A DNA stretch of 64,000 bases from contig NZ_CP025096.1 in assembly GCF_002831565.1 (NCBI RefSeq), positions 2,209,027 to 2,273,026 of the forward strand. The letters run 5' to 3'. This document shows positions 15,509-24,693 of this stretch, piece by piece. The notes below the pieces were generated by a model. That model saw only the letters and a program-made list of their open reading frames with translations, was not told the DNA's origin and made no database searches. A program made the translations under genes and the position numbers. Numbering within the stretch: position 1 is the first letter of the stretch; the number at the start of each line of letters is the position of its first letter. Origin of the DNA: Spirosoma pollinicola. Lineage in GTDB: Bacteria > Bacteroidota > Bacteroidia > Cytophagales > Spirosomataceae.

Positions 15509-15646
15509 TAAGTTAATGGATAATGTAAAATGAATAATGCACTGTGCGGGTCCGAAACATTACACATTGATAATCATCACCTTACCATTCACAGCCGCCC
15601 GCGCGATCAATTATTCATTTTACATTCTTCATTCTTCATTAACTTA
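15509..15646. repeat. Intergenic inverted repeat, type B
   Basis: Left arm 15509-15538 (TAAGTTAATGGATAATGTAA and on) pairs with right arm 15610-15646, which holds an extra ATTCTTC copy. About 70 bases lie between the arms. It separates the FabG gene from the small membrane protein gene, both on the minus strand, and ends seven bases from the FabG stop. Confidence 0.78.
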
Positions 15647-15652
15647 TTCGAT

Positions 15653-16390
15653 TTACAACGCCTGCCCGCCATTTACGGCCAGTACGTGTCCATTCACGAA
15701 TGAGGCTTCGTCGGATGCCAGAAATAAATAGGCGTTGGCAATATCCTCTGGCTGGCCAATGCGTCGTACCGGAATGGTAGCTACCGCCTGATTGCGCACC
15801 TCATCGGGCATGGCGTCGGTCATAGCGGTCTGAATGAAACCGGGTGCCACCGCGTTTGCCGTGATGCCTTTTGGCCCAAGCTCTTTCGACCACGAGCGTA
15901 CCATGCCAATGATACCCGCTTTGGCGGCTGCATAGTTAGTTTGCCCAAACGCACCATGCACCCCATTGATGGACGAGGTACAAATAATACGTCCGTATTT
16001 CTGCTCAACCATATAGGGAGCAATGATCTTCGTGCAGTTGAACACACCCGTCAGGTTCACATCAATAACCTGCTGCCACTCCTCGAATGACATTTTCAGC
16101 AGGCTTTTATCCCGCGTAATACCTGCGTTGTTGATAAGAATATCTATTCGCCCGTAACGGTTATGCACCTCTTTGGCCGCCGTTTCGATGCCGGGTACAT
16201 CTGTGGTGCTAACAGACATGAAATCACATTGGAAACCCTGTTCACGCAGCGTTTGGGCATTAGCTTCTCCTTCGGGCAGGAGATCCCAGATAATGACAGT
16301 AGCGCCTTCCCGGCAAAACACCTCGGCGGCTGCTTTTCCAATGCCCCGGGCAGCCCCGGTAATGATGGCAACTTTATTCTGTAATCGCAT
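15653..16390 (-). CDS. fabG: 3-oxoacyl-ACP reductase (FabG-like SDR)
   Basis: This 245-residue SDR has TGAARGIG (11-18), NNAG (87-90) and the catalytic Ser140, Tyr153 and Lys157. The N-GxTRD-x-LLxKM segment (around 90-100) and VAPGFIxTxMT are hallmarks of FabG, which reduces 3-oxoacyl-ACP with NADPH in fatty acid synthesis. The last residues VLAVNGGQAL match the FabG end rather than those of sugar dehydrogenases. It is not within a fab cluster here, so it could also be a PhaB-like acetoacetyl-CoA reductase; the MaoC hydratase at 18453 would fit either. Confidence 0.85.
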   Translation of the reverse strand: MRLQNKVAIITGAARGIGKAAAEVFCREGATVIIWDLLPEGEANAQTLREQGFQCDFMSVSTTDVPGIETAAKEVHNRYGRIDILINNAGITRDKSLLKMSFEEWQQVIDVNLTGVFNCTKIIAPYMVEQKYGRIICTSSINGVHGAFGQTNYAAAKAGIIGMVRSWSKELGPKGITANAVAPGFIQTAMTDAMPDEVRNQAVATIPVRRIGQPEDIANAYLFLASDEASFVNGHVLAVNGGQAL

Positions 16391-16513
16391 AACTCAACAA
16401 TAAAGGCTATTCGTTAGTAGTACAGAGACCAATAACGGAAAAATCCCGTCGAATCGCCAACGTCGATTCGAATATCAACTATGTATCTTAGCTGTAGTCA
16501 AATACTGTCCCTG

Positions 16514-16966
16514 ATGAAACAACACGTTGTTGTCCTATTGTTTAGCCTCCTGGCGTTGCCTGCCATCAGTCAGCCATTGTCCCAGAAATTAGCAGCCAAC
16601 CGTGACCGACGGCTCATTTTAGAAACCCTGAAACGCCAAACCGACGACTGGAATGTCGGTCGCATTGATCGTTTTATGGTAAGCTACTGGGAATCGGACT
16701 CGCTCACGTTTGTAAGCAAAGCGGGCATTACGTATGGACATCAGGCTACGCTTGCCAACTACAAAAAACGCTACCCCGACCGGGCGTCGATGGGAACCCT
16801 TAAATTTGATATCCTGCAACTGGACCTGCTTAATTCAACTACTGCCTATGTGATCGGGAAGTTTCACCTCACCCGTCCCGAAATTGGCGATGCAGAAGGC
16901 CATTTCACATTGCTATGGCGCAAGATCAAAAACCGCTGGGTAATCGTTAGCGATCATACGAGTTAA
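16514..16966 (+). CDS. Exported SnoaL/NTF2-like protein
   Basis: A 150-residue protein with a signal peptide (MKQHVVVLLFSLLALPAIS, cut near ISQP) followed by an NTF2-like cone domain: DDWNVGRIDRFMVSYWESD, the FVSKAG strand, GYxATLANYKKRYPD, and the closing VIGKFHLTRP and LLWRKIKNRWVIVSDHTS. Many members are ketosteroid-isomerase-like pockets without known activity. The frame opens earlier at 16481, but the ATG at 16514 gives the proper signal peptide. It runs convergent with the acyltransferase gene, with a type A repeat between. Confidence 0.85.
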   Translation: MKQHVVVLLFSLLALPAISQPLSQKLAANRDRRLILETLKRQTDDWNVGRIDRFMVSYWESDSLTFVSKAGITYGHQATLANYKKRYPDRASMGTLKFDILQLDLLNSTTAYVIGKFHLTRPEIGDAEGHFTLLWRKIKNRWVIVSDHTS

Positions 16967-16967
16967 A

Positions 16968-17063
16968 AGGTGAAAGAGCGAAAGAGCGTATCCGAGAGGA
17001 CACTTCGCATGTACTTTTCGCTCTTTCACTCTTTCACTCTTTCACTCTTTCACTCTTTCACCT
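16968..17063. repeat. Inverted repeat, type A, overlapping the acyltransferase 3' end
   Basis: Left arm AGGTGAAAGAGCGAAAGAGCG (16968-16988) pairs with a longer right arm (17014-17063) made of CTCTTTCA repeated about five times. The right arm runs into the acyltransferase gene and encodes its last codons and stop. It starts two bases after the SnoaL-type gene. Confidence 0.82.
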
Positions 17064-18274
17064 ATAAGTTGCGTCGGTTCTTTGGCCGATAGTCGTTCGC
17101 GGAGTTGGGTAACGGGCTTTTCGAAGAATTTGTACAGTAATGTGGATAGGACGAGTACCACAGCCCAGAAAAGGCCAATCTTCAACCAACCCATAGCTAA
17201 TGATGTGGTGGGAATCCGCTCAATGAATGTGATCATGATGGGAGTCAGATTGAGCAGATACATCGAATAGGAAATCAGGCTGATGTGGGTAATGATACGA
17301 GCGAGGCCAAACTTCGCCCAGAGGCCCGTAGCCATTCGCCAGCCGTCCATATAGGGCATCAAAAGCGCCATACTCAGGCCAATTGCCGGGAAATAAAACG
17401 TACGCTTGTAGAACGTATAGGCCGGAAACAACCCTGCATTGTAGTAATACTTAATAATAAAAATTGACGACGTAAAAGCGGCTATCACCGTGAGCGCTAA
17501 CCCCGCAACTACCAATCGACGACGCAGGGAATCATTTTGCCAGCTCGCAGGAAAATAATTCTTTACATAAGCAGCCAGCACCCCATACGAAATAGCATCT
17601 AAGCGCATCACAACAATACCCCGATAGCCCAGTTCCCCTTTCGAAATCGGGATTTGGATTGCCGAGATAAACCGATACAGGTTCGTTCCAATAATAACGA
17701 ACAGAATAGTGGCGAGCACAATACGTTGTCGTGGCCATCTGTTCGAGAACAAGCTATGCATTACCCAAAGTACCAGAGGTAATGTTATGTACGACCATTC
17801 TTCAATAGCCAGACTCCAGGTTTCTGGAAAGAAGTCAGGGATATATTTAGCGAAATTTTGCAGGAAAAAGAAATAAGTGACCAGCGTTCCTTTATCGGGC
17901 AGTTTGTGGTGCAACCCACTCCGAAACGCCTGCAACAGCGCCAACACAATTAAACCACCCAACACGAGGTAATAATTGGGTAAGGTGCGAAACCATCGGC
18001 GGGTCCAGAAATTCAGCAACAAGTGGCGGTCGAAGGTTTCCTTTTTTTCATACGACCGAATCAAAATTCCCCCAATCAGAAAACCACTCAGCACAAAAAA
18101 CAACTCAACGCCATCGGGCAGGAGATGATGCCAGAATGCCCCATCATAGTACTCTTTAAGGGCAATGGTTGCGTGGGCATCTACCACAATCAGGATAGCA
18201 GCAGCCCGCATAATATCTAACCCAAATACACGCTTTGCTGTCGCCGTATCGAGTGAAAATAGTTTTCTCAGCAT
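17042..18274 (-). CDS. Acyltransferase family 3 (OafA/YrhL-like) membrane protein
   Basis: The 410-residue protein has about ten hydrophobic segments and the acyltransferase-3 N-terminal motif: FGLDIMRAAAILIVVDAHA followed by GVELFFVLSGFLIGGIL, and a YxxxxWSLAIEEWSY motif near residue 155. Such proteins move acetyl or other acyl groups onto sugars of surface polysaccharide or lipid. The target is unknown. The C-terminal residues after TQLI are supplied by a type A repeat (GERVKE then stop), so its end has been reshaped by that element. Its start faces the MaoC gene across a type B repeat. Confidence 0.87.
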   Translation of the reverse strand: MLRKLFSLDTATAKRVFGLDIMRAAAILIVVDAHATIALKEYYDGAFWHHLLPDGVELFFVLSGFLIGGILIRSYEKKETFDRHLLLNFWTRRWFRTLPNYYLVLGGLIVLALLQAFRSGLHHKLPDKGTLVTYFFFLQNFAKYIPDFFPETWSLAIEEWSYITLPLVLWVMHSLFSNRWPRQRIVLATILFVIIGTNLYRFISAIQIPISKGELGYRGIVVMRLDAISYGVLAAYVKNYFPASWQNDSLRRRLVVAGLALTVIAAFTSSIFIIKYYYNAGLFPAYTFYKRTFYFPAIGLSMALLMPYMDGWRMATGLWAKFGLARIITHISLISYSMYLLNLTPIMITFIERIPTTSLAMGWLKIGLFWAVVLVLSTLLYKFFEKPVTQLRERLSAKEPTQLIGERVKE

Positions 18275-18306
18275 AATTAACCACGAAGGTACGGGTGAAT
18301 ACTAAA

Positions 18307-18452
18307 TTAAGAATGAAGAATGATGAGTTAAGAATGAAGAATGATATGGCATTACGTTACGAACTTTACCGACTTTTGCAGCTCACGGGTGCGGTAGCCC
18401 GATCTTGCGCCAGCCTACTCTTCATTCTTCATTATTAATTCTTCATTACAAT
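18307..18452. repeat. Inverted repeat, type B variant, between divergent genes
   Basis: Left arm 18307-18345 consists of two copies of TTAAGAATGAAGAATGAT. The right arm 18418-18452 is CTCTTCATTCTTCATTATTA and beyond, ending directly at the MaoC ATG. The 72 bases between the arms look like ordinary DNA and could hold the promoter. Since the flanking genes diverge, terminator function alone does not explain it. Confidence 0.75.
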
Positions 18453-18869
18453 ATGGTTTCTGACTTTGGCCTCGATGCCGTTCATCGCTACTCGTTTCGA
18501 TTCTCACAGGCCGACGTAGCCGATTTTGCCCGCGTTACGGGCGATAATAACCCGCTTCACCTCGACGCTGACTTTGCAGCACAAACACCGTTCAAGCGGC
18601 CTATAATACATGGTATGCTGGGGGCAAGTGTATTTACGAAAGTATTGGGGACCGAATTCCCGGGCTATGGCTCGGTGTATCTGGGGCAAACGCTGGAATT
18701 TTTGCGTCCTATGTTCGTCGATACCGATTACGAAGCCACTTTTACGGTACAGTCGATTGATGCCGCAAAACACACGGCTCAAATTCTAGGCGAGATTCGG
18801 GATGTGCAAACGGGTAAGGTGACAACAAAGGGCATAGCAACCCTGATGCACAAAGAGAAGATTGTTTAG
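18453..18869 (+). CDS. MaoC-family (R)-specific enoyl-CoA hydratase
   Basis: A 138-residue hot-dog fold protein with the hydratase 2 motif TGDNNPLHLD (residues 29-38, catalytic Asp31 and His36) and KRPIIHGMLGAS. It hydrates trans-2-enoyl-CoA to the (R)-3-hydroxy form, linking fatty acid breakdown to other acyl pathways. The frame is open back to 18405, but that part translates a repeat arm, so the ATG at 18453 is the start. A strong two-way terminator follows. Confidence 0.88.
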   Translation: MVSDFGLDAVHRYSFRFSQADVADFARVTGDNNPLHLDADFAAQTPFKRPIIHGMLGASVFTKVLGTEFPGYGSVYLGQTLEFLRPMFVDTDYEATFTVQSIDAAKHTAQILGEIRDVQTGKVTTKGIATLMHKEKIV

Positions 18870-18885
18870 CGAAGGGACTAAAAAG

Positions 18886-18926
18886 AGAACTCCCCCGTCT
18901 GTTTAACAAACGGGGGAGTTCTTTTT
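18886..18926. terminator. Bidirectional intrinsic terminator
   Basis: AGAACTCCCCCGT (18886-18898) and ACGGGGGAGTTCT (18910-18922) are perfect 13-base complements, with a T-run after the right arm and an A-run before the left arm. It serves the convergent MaoC and histone genes. Confidence 0.9.
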
Positions 18927-18945
18927 CTGTGGTTAAAATAACCTC

Positions 18946-19128
18946 TTACTCCGCAGCACCGTTCTTGGCATTCTGAACTTCCGAACGAATGTTTTGTGCC
19001 AACGTTTTCAAATCCTGCATCCCTTTCCGAACGCGAGTGCCAGCGGCCTGGTTATTTTTTTCGTAGAATTTTTCAAAATCACCTTCCAGCGACATAACCA
19101 AATTCTTTACTTCATCGAAGCGTGCCAT
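18946..19128 (-). CDS. Histone H1-like (Hc1-type) DNA-binding protein
   Basis: A 60-residue, helix-forming protein with the conserved core FEKFYEKNNQAAGTRVRKGM and LKTLAQNIRSEVQ, as in the short Hc1/histone H1-like proteins of Bacteroidota. These are thought to bind DNA as nucleoid proteins, like Hc1 of Chlamydia, but lack its long Lys-rich tail. It is monocistronic: a strong terminator lies just beyond its 3' end. Confidence 0.88.
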   Translation of the reverse strand: MARFDEVKNLVMSLEGDFEKFYEKNNQAAGTRVRKGMQDLKTLAQNIRSEVQNAKNGAAE

Positions 19129-19272
19129 AGCGATTTGTATGGGTTAAAGTGTTTAAAAATGCCCAAATTCCGCTAAAAACGCGGTTTTCGGCTGAAATTT
19201 AGTCATTCTAACATACAGCACAATAGGCAAGACAAAAAAATAGCCAAAAAATGCAACTTTTTTGCAAAAACC

Positions 19273-20577
19273 CTACTCAGCGGCTGATTCGGCAGATACT
19301 TCGATGGTTTCAGCGGCAATTTCGGACGTTTTTTGACGGTAGTACCCCTTTTCCAAATTGTCGGCTACTTTTGAGAATGCTTCGAGCGTGTACTGGACAT
19401 CTTCGAGCGTGTGAGCGGCCGTAGGAATAATACGTAACATCACGATCTCTTTGGGCACAACCGGATACACAACAATGGAGCAGAAGATACCATGATTTTC
19501 GCGAAGGTCGCGAATTAGTCCTGTGATTTCGGGAATACCACCCTTCACATTTTGCAAAAGAACGGGCGTCACCGGCGACTGCGTGTCGCCAATATTAAAG
19601 CCGCGCTCTATTAAACCGCTCTGGAGCGCCCGAACGTTTTCCCACAGTCTATCACGGAATTCTGACGAGTTTCGAATCATGTCGAGCCGCTTCAGGCCAC
19701 CCACTACATACGGCATTGGCAAAGCTTTGGCGTATGTCTGCGACCGCATATTGTACTTGAGGTACATGATGATGTCATGATCGGCGGCAATAAATGCCCC
19801 GATAGCAGCCATCGACTTGGCAAAAGTGGAGAAGTACAGATCGATACCGTCCTGGCAACCGAGCATTTCGCCAACACCGGCACCTGTGTCACCCATCGTG
19901 CCGAAGCCGTGCGCGTCGTCGACCAACAAGCGGAATTCGTATGTTGACTTCAGCGCAACGATCTTATCAAGGCTCCCTACTTTACCCGACATACCAAATA
20001 CACCTTCGGTAATCACCAGAATGCTTCCACCTTTCTCAGCGGCTTTTTTGGTTGCCCGCTGAAGATTCTTCTCCAGACTGGCCATGTCGTTATGGTTGAA
20101 CTTATAATATTCGCCCATTTTTGCTTTGTGAAGCCGGATACCGTCAATTAAGCAGGCATGGCACTCAGCATCATAAACGATTACGTCGCGGTGATCGACG
20201 ACGGCTTCAATGGCCGACATAACCCCCTGGTACCCGTAGTTCAGCAGAAATGAATCTTCTTTACCAACGAACTCAGCCAGTTCTTTTTCAAACTGCTCAT
20301 GAAGATCGCTGTTGCCCGACATCATCCGGGCCCCCATTGGATAGGCCAATCCCCACTGTGCCGAGGCTTCGGCATCCACTTTCCGGATTTCGGGATGGTT
20401 CCCTAAGCCAAGATAGTTGTTCAGGCTCCAGTTCAGAACATCCTTTCCCTGGAAACGCATATGTGGGCCAAGATCACCTTCAAGCTTGGGGAATGCGAAA
20501 TAATGGTGGCCATTGAACTCCCGTGCGGGCGAACCGATGGGGCCTAAGTTATTACGTAGTTTCTCAAATAAATCCAC
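19273..20577 (-). CDS. Alpha-oxoamine synthase (serine palmitoyltransferase-like PLP enzyme)
   Basis: The 434-residue fold-type I PLP enzyme belongs to the SPT/KBL/BioF group. It has NNYLGLGNHPE (53-63), DDAHGFG (220-226) that holds the cofactor ring, and the Schiff-base Lys254 in STFAKSMAAIG. Length and the TEGVFGMSGK motif suit serine palmitoyltransferase, first enzyme of sphingolipid synthesis. In Cytophagales the same family also makes sulfonolipid bases from cysteate. The last 20 or so residues are an Ala/Glu-rich tail beyond the catalytic fold. No other sphingolipid gene is adjacent. BioF or KBL cannot be fully excluded. Confidence 0.85.
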   Translation of the reverse strand: MDLFEKLRNNLGPIGSPAREFNGHHYFAFPKLEGDLGPHMRFQGKDVLNWSLNNYLGLGNHPEIRKVDAEASAQWGLAYPMGARMMSGNSDLHEQFEKELAEFVGKEDSFLLNYGYQGVMSAIEAVVDHRDVIVYDAECHACLIDGIRLHKAKMGEYYKFNHNDMASLEKNLQRATKKAAEKGGSILVITEGVFGMSGKVGSLDKIVALKSTYEFRLLVDDAHGFGTMGDTGAGVGEMLGCQDGIDLYFSTFAKSMAAIGAFIAADHDIIMYLKYNMRSQTYAKALPMPYVVGGLKRLDMIRNSSEFRDRLWENVRALQSGLIERGFNIGDTQSPVTPVLLQNVKGGIPEITGLIRDLRENHGIFCSIVVYPVVPKEIVMLRIIPTAAHTLEDVQYTLEAFSKVADNLEKGYYRQKTSEIAAETIEVSAESAAE

Positions 20578-20822
20578 TTATTGCTATTGTTTATCAGGGC
20601 AAACCCTTGTTTTTTTACAGAGTAAGTGCAAAAATACGGTTAACTTTCGGTAGCACAAATTCGAGCTTGTAAAATTCAGGTAGAGAACCGATTTGTAACA
20701 AATGCATTACTTTAGCCGCGTGAAAAAGTAGTGCATCATTATTGGTCCGTTAAGTTAGCCTAAATACCTTCATAATTACCTTTTTAGCGGCCCACCGTAG
20801 TACCGCACCGATTCAGATTAGT

Positions 20823-22331
20823 ATGCCAACAATCAAAAAACTCCTCATTGCGAACCGTGGCGAAATCGCTCTGCGGATCATGAGAACAGCCCGCGAAATG
20901 GGCATCCAGACGGTAGCTATCTACTCGGAAGCCGACCGCAATGCCCTTCATGTTCGCTATGCCGACGAAGCGGTCTGTGTAGGGCCTCCCCCATCTGCCG
21001 AATCCTATTTGCGGGCCGATAGTATTATCGACGTATGCAAACGGCTTAATGTCGATGCCATTCACCCCGGCTACGGCTTTTTATCGGAAAATGCTGCTTT
21101 TTCCCGTGCAGTGCGTGAAGCGGGGCTACTGTTCGTTGGGCCATCGCCCGAGAGCATTGAGGTAATGGGCAGCAAACTGGCCGCCAAAGCCGCTGTTTCC
21201 AATTACGACATTCCCATGGTTCCGGGCACACCCTCGGCCATTACAGACCGGGCCGAAGCGAAAATTATATCAGCCGAAATTGGTTATCCAATTCTGATTA
21301 AAGCCAGTGCGGGCGGTGGCGGCAAAGGCATGCGTGTCGTCGAGAACGAAGCCGATTTTGATGAACAAATGGATCGCGCTGTTAGTGAAGCCATATCGGC
21401 CTTTGGCGATGGGTCGGTGTTCATTGAAAAGTACGTTACCTCTCCCCGGCACGTTGAAATTCAGGTACTTGGCGACCAGCATGGTAATATCATTCATTTA
21501 TTTGAACGTGAATGTTCGGTGCAGCGTCGTCACCAGAAAGTGATCGAAGAAGCGCCATCGTCCATTCTCACCCCCGAAATCCGAGATGCCATGGGCCGTG
21601 CCGCTGTTGACGTAGCTCGTGCCTGCGGGTACTACGGTGCCGGAACAGTTGAGTTTATCGTCAATGACAACCTCGACTTTTACTTCCTGGAAATGAACAC
21701 CCGTTTGCAAGTTGAACACCCTGTTACGGAGCAGATCACGGGTGTTGACCTGGTGCGGCAAATGATTTACATCGCTGAGGGTAAAGAGTTGACTATTAAG
21801 CAAGAAGACTTAAAGATTAAAGGACATGCGATGGAAGTGCGGGTCTATGTCGAAGACCCTGCAAACAACTTCCTGCCCGACGTTGGCACACTTGATACCT
21901 ACATTCGGCCACAGGGCAACGGTGTTCGGGTAGACGATGGTTTCGAACAGGGAATGGCTATCCCCATTTACTATGACCCGATGATCGCCAAGCTCATTAC
22001 CTACGGCGACACGCGCGAGGAAGCCATTCAGAAAATGATCCGGGCTATTGATGAGTACCAGATTTCGGGTGTACAAACGACCTTGCCCTTTTGCAGGTTC
22101 GTGATGGAGCACGACGCATTCCGGTCGGGAAATTTCGATACAGGGTTTGTAAGCAAGTACTTTACGCCCGATAAGTTAACACCGGCACCAAACGCAGTGG
22201 AGAATACACTGGCGTCTGTTCTGGCGGCCTACTTAATGGAAAACAACAAGCCTAAAAACTCCGGGCAACAAGCTAACGGTGCTGTGGCACCTAAGCAAAG
22301 CAAGTGGAAAGCGAATCGGGTGGGACAATAG
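20823..22331 (+). CDS. accC: Biotin carboxylase (acetyl-CoA carboxylase subunit AccC)
   Basis: The enzyme carboxylates biotin on its carrier protein with ATP and bicarbonate. The 502-residue protein shows LIANRGEIALRIMR at the N-terminus, HPGYGFLSEN (81-90), the ATP-grasp Gly-rich loop GGGGKGMR, and EMNTRLQVEHPVTE. It extends about 50 residues past the usual 450-residue length with a polar Asn/Gln/Lys-rich tail. No accB (biotin carrier) is next to it, so the carrier must be encoded elsewhere, or this is the carboxylase of another acyl-CoA carboxylase. A perfect hairpin terminator follows. Confidence 0.93.
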   Translation: MPTIKKLLIANRGEIALRIMRTAREMGIQTVAIYSEADRNALHVRYADEAVCVGPPPSAESYLRADSIIDVCKRLNVDAIHPGYGFLSENAAFSRAVREAGLLFVGPSPESIEVMGSKLAAKAAVSNYDIPMVPGTPSAITDRAEAKIISAEIGYPILIKASAGGGGKGMRVVENEADFDEQMDRAVSEAISAFGDGSVFIEKYVTSPRHVEIQVLGDQHGNIIHLFERECSVQRRHQKVIEEAPSSILTPEIRDAMGRAAVDVARACGYYGAGTVEFIVNDNLDFYFLEMNTRLQVEHPVTEQITGVDLVRQMIYIAEGKELTIKQEDLKIKGHAMEVRVYVEDPANNFLPDVGTLDTYIRPQGNGVRVDDGFEQGMAIPIYYDPMIAKLITYGDTREEAIQKMIRAIDEYQISGVQTTLPFCRFVMEHDAFRSGNFDTGFVSKYFTPDKLTPAPNAVENTLASVLAAYLMENNKPKNSGQQANGAVAPKQSKWKANRVGQ

Positions 22332-22344
22332 TCAATTAGTTACC

Positions 22345-22390
22345 GGCCATAAAATAAGCCCATGAATCCTCATGGGCTTATTTTATGGCC
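22345..22390. terminator. Terminator after accC
   Basis: A perfect 21-base inverted repeat (22345-22365 and 22370-22390) around a four-base loop. The stem contains AATAAGCCCATGA and has T-rich sequence on the descending side. It also lies between convergent genes, so it can stop transcription of both accC and the AAA gene. Confidence 0.88.
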
Positions 22391-22431
22391 AACTAGCGCT
22401 AAATTTCATTTACTCAATACAGGCAACTCTA

Positions 22432-23544
22432 TCAAAATCCTACTCTTACTTCCTGCCGTTCGCCGGAGACTGTTTGATCGTCGAGGTTGAAGATATCGGC
22501 CAGGGTCATGGGTTGATCGGTGCGATACTCCATACCGAGGTGGTCAAGCAACGTGTTGGCTTTGGCAGGTGCCAGTTTTCCAAAGGCATAATCGACCATC
22601 AGGCGTCCTTTCCGCAGGAGCGCCTTATCCAGCAGGTGTTTACTGGCGTTAAAGGTTGCAATGACCTGAATATGCATACAGTCGGCCAGGAGCCCGTCTG
22701 TGAGGTTCAGGATATTCGACACGCTGTTTGTATCTCCACCCGCTTCACGCGATTGCAGAATCCGTTCGGCATCTTCAATAATAAGTACCGACTCTTTGTT
22801 ATCCAGCAGGAACGGAATGATTTCGGGCGAAGTCAGGTAGTTCGTCATATAAGGCGGCAAAATGAGCATGTCCTTTTTGACCAGCGAACTGAGGTGCTTT
22901 ATATAGGTCGTCTTGCCCGTTCCGGGCTCGCCGTGCAGCAAAATCAGCCCTTTGCTTTTGGGTTTTCCCAATAAGTCTACCAACCGTTCGTGTACAGCAG
23001 GAAAATCGTCATTGTAGTGAAGTGAGAGGTCAATTTCGGGAGGCATAATTTCAACACGCTCCGTATGCAATCCCCCCAGCCCGCTTTGAATTAAGTATAT
23101 ATGCGTCTGATTGTCTTCATGAATATATTTATGTTCCTGAAAACCCTCCATTAGCGTTTTTGCTGACTCCTCATCGCGGTAATAGCCATAGAGCCGAAAG
23201 AAGCGATCGCCCACAAACTCGGCTTTTAGAATCATGCCATCTTCATGCTGATAAATTCGCTCGATAACATGCCAGCCTTCATCATTTACGCGAGCCGAAT
23301 TATTAATAACGACAAATCCCCGACTATCTAATAATTGCTGTGCAGAGGGCTTAAAATCGTCGTTAAAATGAAGATAATTCGGATAGCTGCCGAAGGTCTG
23401 CACATAATGAGGTGCCAGTGGAAACTCTCGGTCGAGATCACTGGGAATATGTAGATTCTGAATAATGGCTTGGCTGGGCATATGACTGTTGGCCGACAGA
23501 TTACGCAACAGACCAGCCTCGGAAATCTCGTCGTATGATTTCAA
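22432..23544 (-). CDS. AAA-family ATPase with N-terminal uncharacterised domain
   Basis: The 370-residue protein has an N-terminal alpha/beta domain (about 1-180) I do not recognise, then a AAA core with Walker A GEPGTGKT (205-212), Walker B VLIIEDAE (253-260), and a sensor 1 stretch VIATFN. The arginine-finger region DKALLRKGR follows. It ends in the Bacteroidota-type tail EVRVGF. Proteins of this architecture are common in the phylum and annotated only as AAA ATPases; substrate unknown. No operon partner is visible: 83 bases separate it from the PorP gene, which is downstream of other genes on the same strand. Confidence 0.85.
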   Translation of the reverse strand: MKSYDEISEAGLLRNLSANSHMPSQAIIQNLHIPSDLDREFPLAPHYVQTFGSYPNYLHFNDDFKPSAQQLLDSRGFVVINNSARVNDEGWHVIERIYQHEDGMILKAEFVGDRFFRLYGYYRDEESAKTLMEGFQEHKYIHEDNQTHIYLIQSGLGGLHTERVEIMPPEIDLSLHYNDDFPAVHERLVDLLGKPKSKGLILLHGEPGTGKTTYIKHLSSLVKKDMLILPPYMTNYLTSPEIIPFLLDNKESVLIIEDAERILQSREAGGDTNSVSNILNLTDGLLADCMHIQVIATFNASKHLLDKALLRKGRLMVDYAFGKLAPAKANTLLDHLGMEYRTDQPMTLADIFNLDDQTVSGERQEVRVGF

Positions 23545-23627
23545 ATGGGGTTGAGTTACGTTCCTTCGGGTACTAAGTTATCAATTTTTTCTGATGCGTG
23601 TTCGAGAAGACGTTTAGCCTAATTGTG

Positions 23628-24569
23628 TCAGTAGGCAAATTTCAATCCATTGGGCGAAAAGCGCAGCATAATCTCATGAACGCTCTTTTGGTCATACTGC
23701 ATGGCATTGGGACTTTCGGGCGTTTGTGAGTTGAATATATAACCCAGCCGGATTGCTTTCGTCAGTTGATATTCGATAAACGCCTGCAAATAATTGGTTT
23801 GAATCTGACCAGGGCTATTTTGACGGTATGACAACCCCAAACCAACCTCTTCGTTGAACCATGCCCGCAGGTTTATATCAACACCCAATGGACGATCCGC
23901 GATTTTAGAAACCAACACAGACGGAATCAGTACGGTGGACTCGCCTACTTCAATAGGTACGCCCGCCTGAAACATAATTGGCCGAACGCTTTTATATAAA
24001 TATCGGCCCGTTATATCCGTTACCTGACCACCCAGCTCGGGCGCGGAGACGCCGGCAAAAAAGCGGTCTGATTGATAATAAACTCCTACCCCCAGGCTGG
24101 CGACTGCCTTATTAATGCTGGCCGCAGTCGTGACATCAAAAATGGGAAGGATGCTAACACCTCCCTGAAAACCAAAAGATAGCTTAGCCAATGCCGGCAA
24201 ATTGATCCGATACGCCACGCTGCCATATACGCCCGTAGTCGCAAAAAGGCCCATCCGGTCATTCAGGGCCTGAAATCCCAGGCCAATCCGCCCATTCGCA
24301 ATGGCACCATCGGCAGACACACTCTGGGTTACAGGTGCATACCGCACACTAATCCATTTTCGTCGAAGAAAGGCCGATAACTGAAAGGACTCCCGACTAC
24401 CCGCATATGCTGGATTGATGCTCAATGGGTTGAGCAGGTACTGGGAATAAAGCACTTCTTTCTGGGCCTGAGCGGCCTGGGTCGTCAACAAAACCAAACT
24501 GCCAGCCAGCAATAAACTAAATGAGTAAATAAAACGCATACGAACAGTAAATGAGAAACCAATTTGCAA
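23628..24569 (-). CDS. PorP/SprF-family type IX secretion membrane protein
   Basis: This 313-residue protein has a signal peptide (ending near QAAQAQ), the family signature LYSQYLLNPLSINPAYAGSRE right after it, then a predicted 14-strand-like outer membrane barrel ending in MLRFSPNGLKFAY. PorP/SprF proteins help export and anchor particular T9SS cargo; SprF serves the giant gliding adhesin SprB. It lies downstream of the PorE-like gene, with a terminator in between, and is the second PorP/SprF copy in the block. Confidence 0.9.
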   Translation of the reverse strand: MQIGFSFTVRMRFIYSFSLLLAGSLVLLTTQAAQAQKEVLYSQYLLNPLSINPAYAGSRESFQLSAFLRRKWISVRYAPVTQSVSADGAIANGRIGLGFQALNDRMGLFATTGVYGSVAYRINLPALAKLSFGFQGGVSILPIFDVTTAASINKAVASLGVGVYYQSDRFFAGVSAPELGGQVTDITGRYLYKSVRPIMFQAGVPIEVGESTVLIPSVLVSKIADRPLGVDINLRAWFNEEVGLGLSYRQNSPGQIQTNYLQAFIEYQLTKAIRLGYIFNSQTPESPNAMQYDQKSVHEIMLRFSPNGLKFAY

Positions 24570-24586
24570 GAGTTCAGGCTAAAAAC

Positions 24587-24634
24587 CTAAAACGCCAAAC
24601 ATCCTATTTAGGTACAGGATATTTGGCGTTAAAA
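24587..24634 (-). terminator. Terminator after the PorE-like gene
   Basis: AACGCCAAACATCCT (24591-24605) pairs with AGGATATTTGGCGTT (24616-24630). On the minus strand the stem is followed by a T-rich stretch, so it should end transcription from the PorE-like gene before the next PorP/SprF gene. Confidence 0.75.
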
Positions 24635-24693
24635 GACTTATTGAAACGATACACCTCAACCGGGCAATAAAGCGTTGAAAAGGCTATGTTGCG

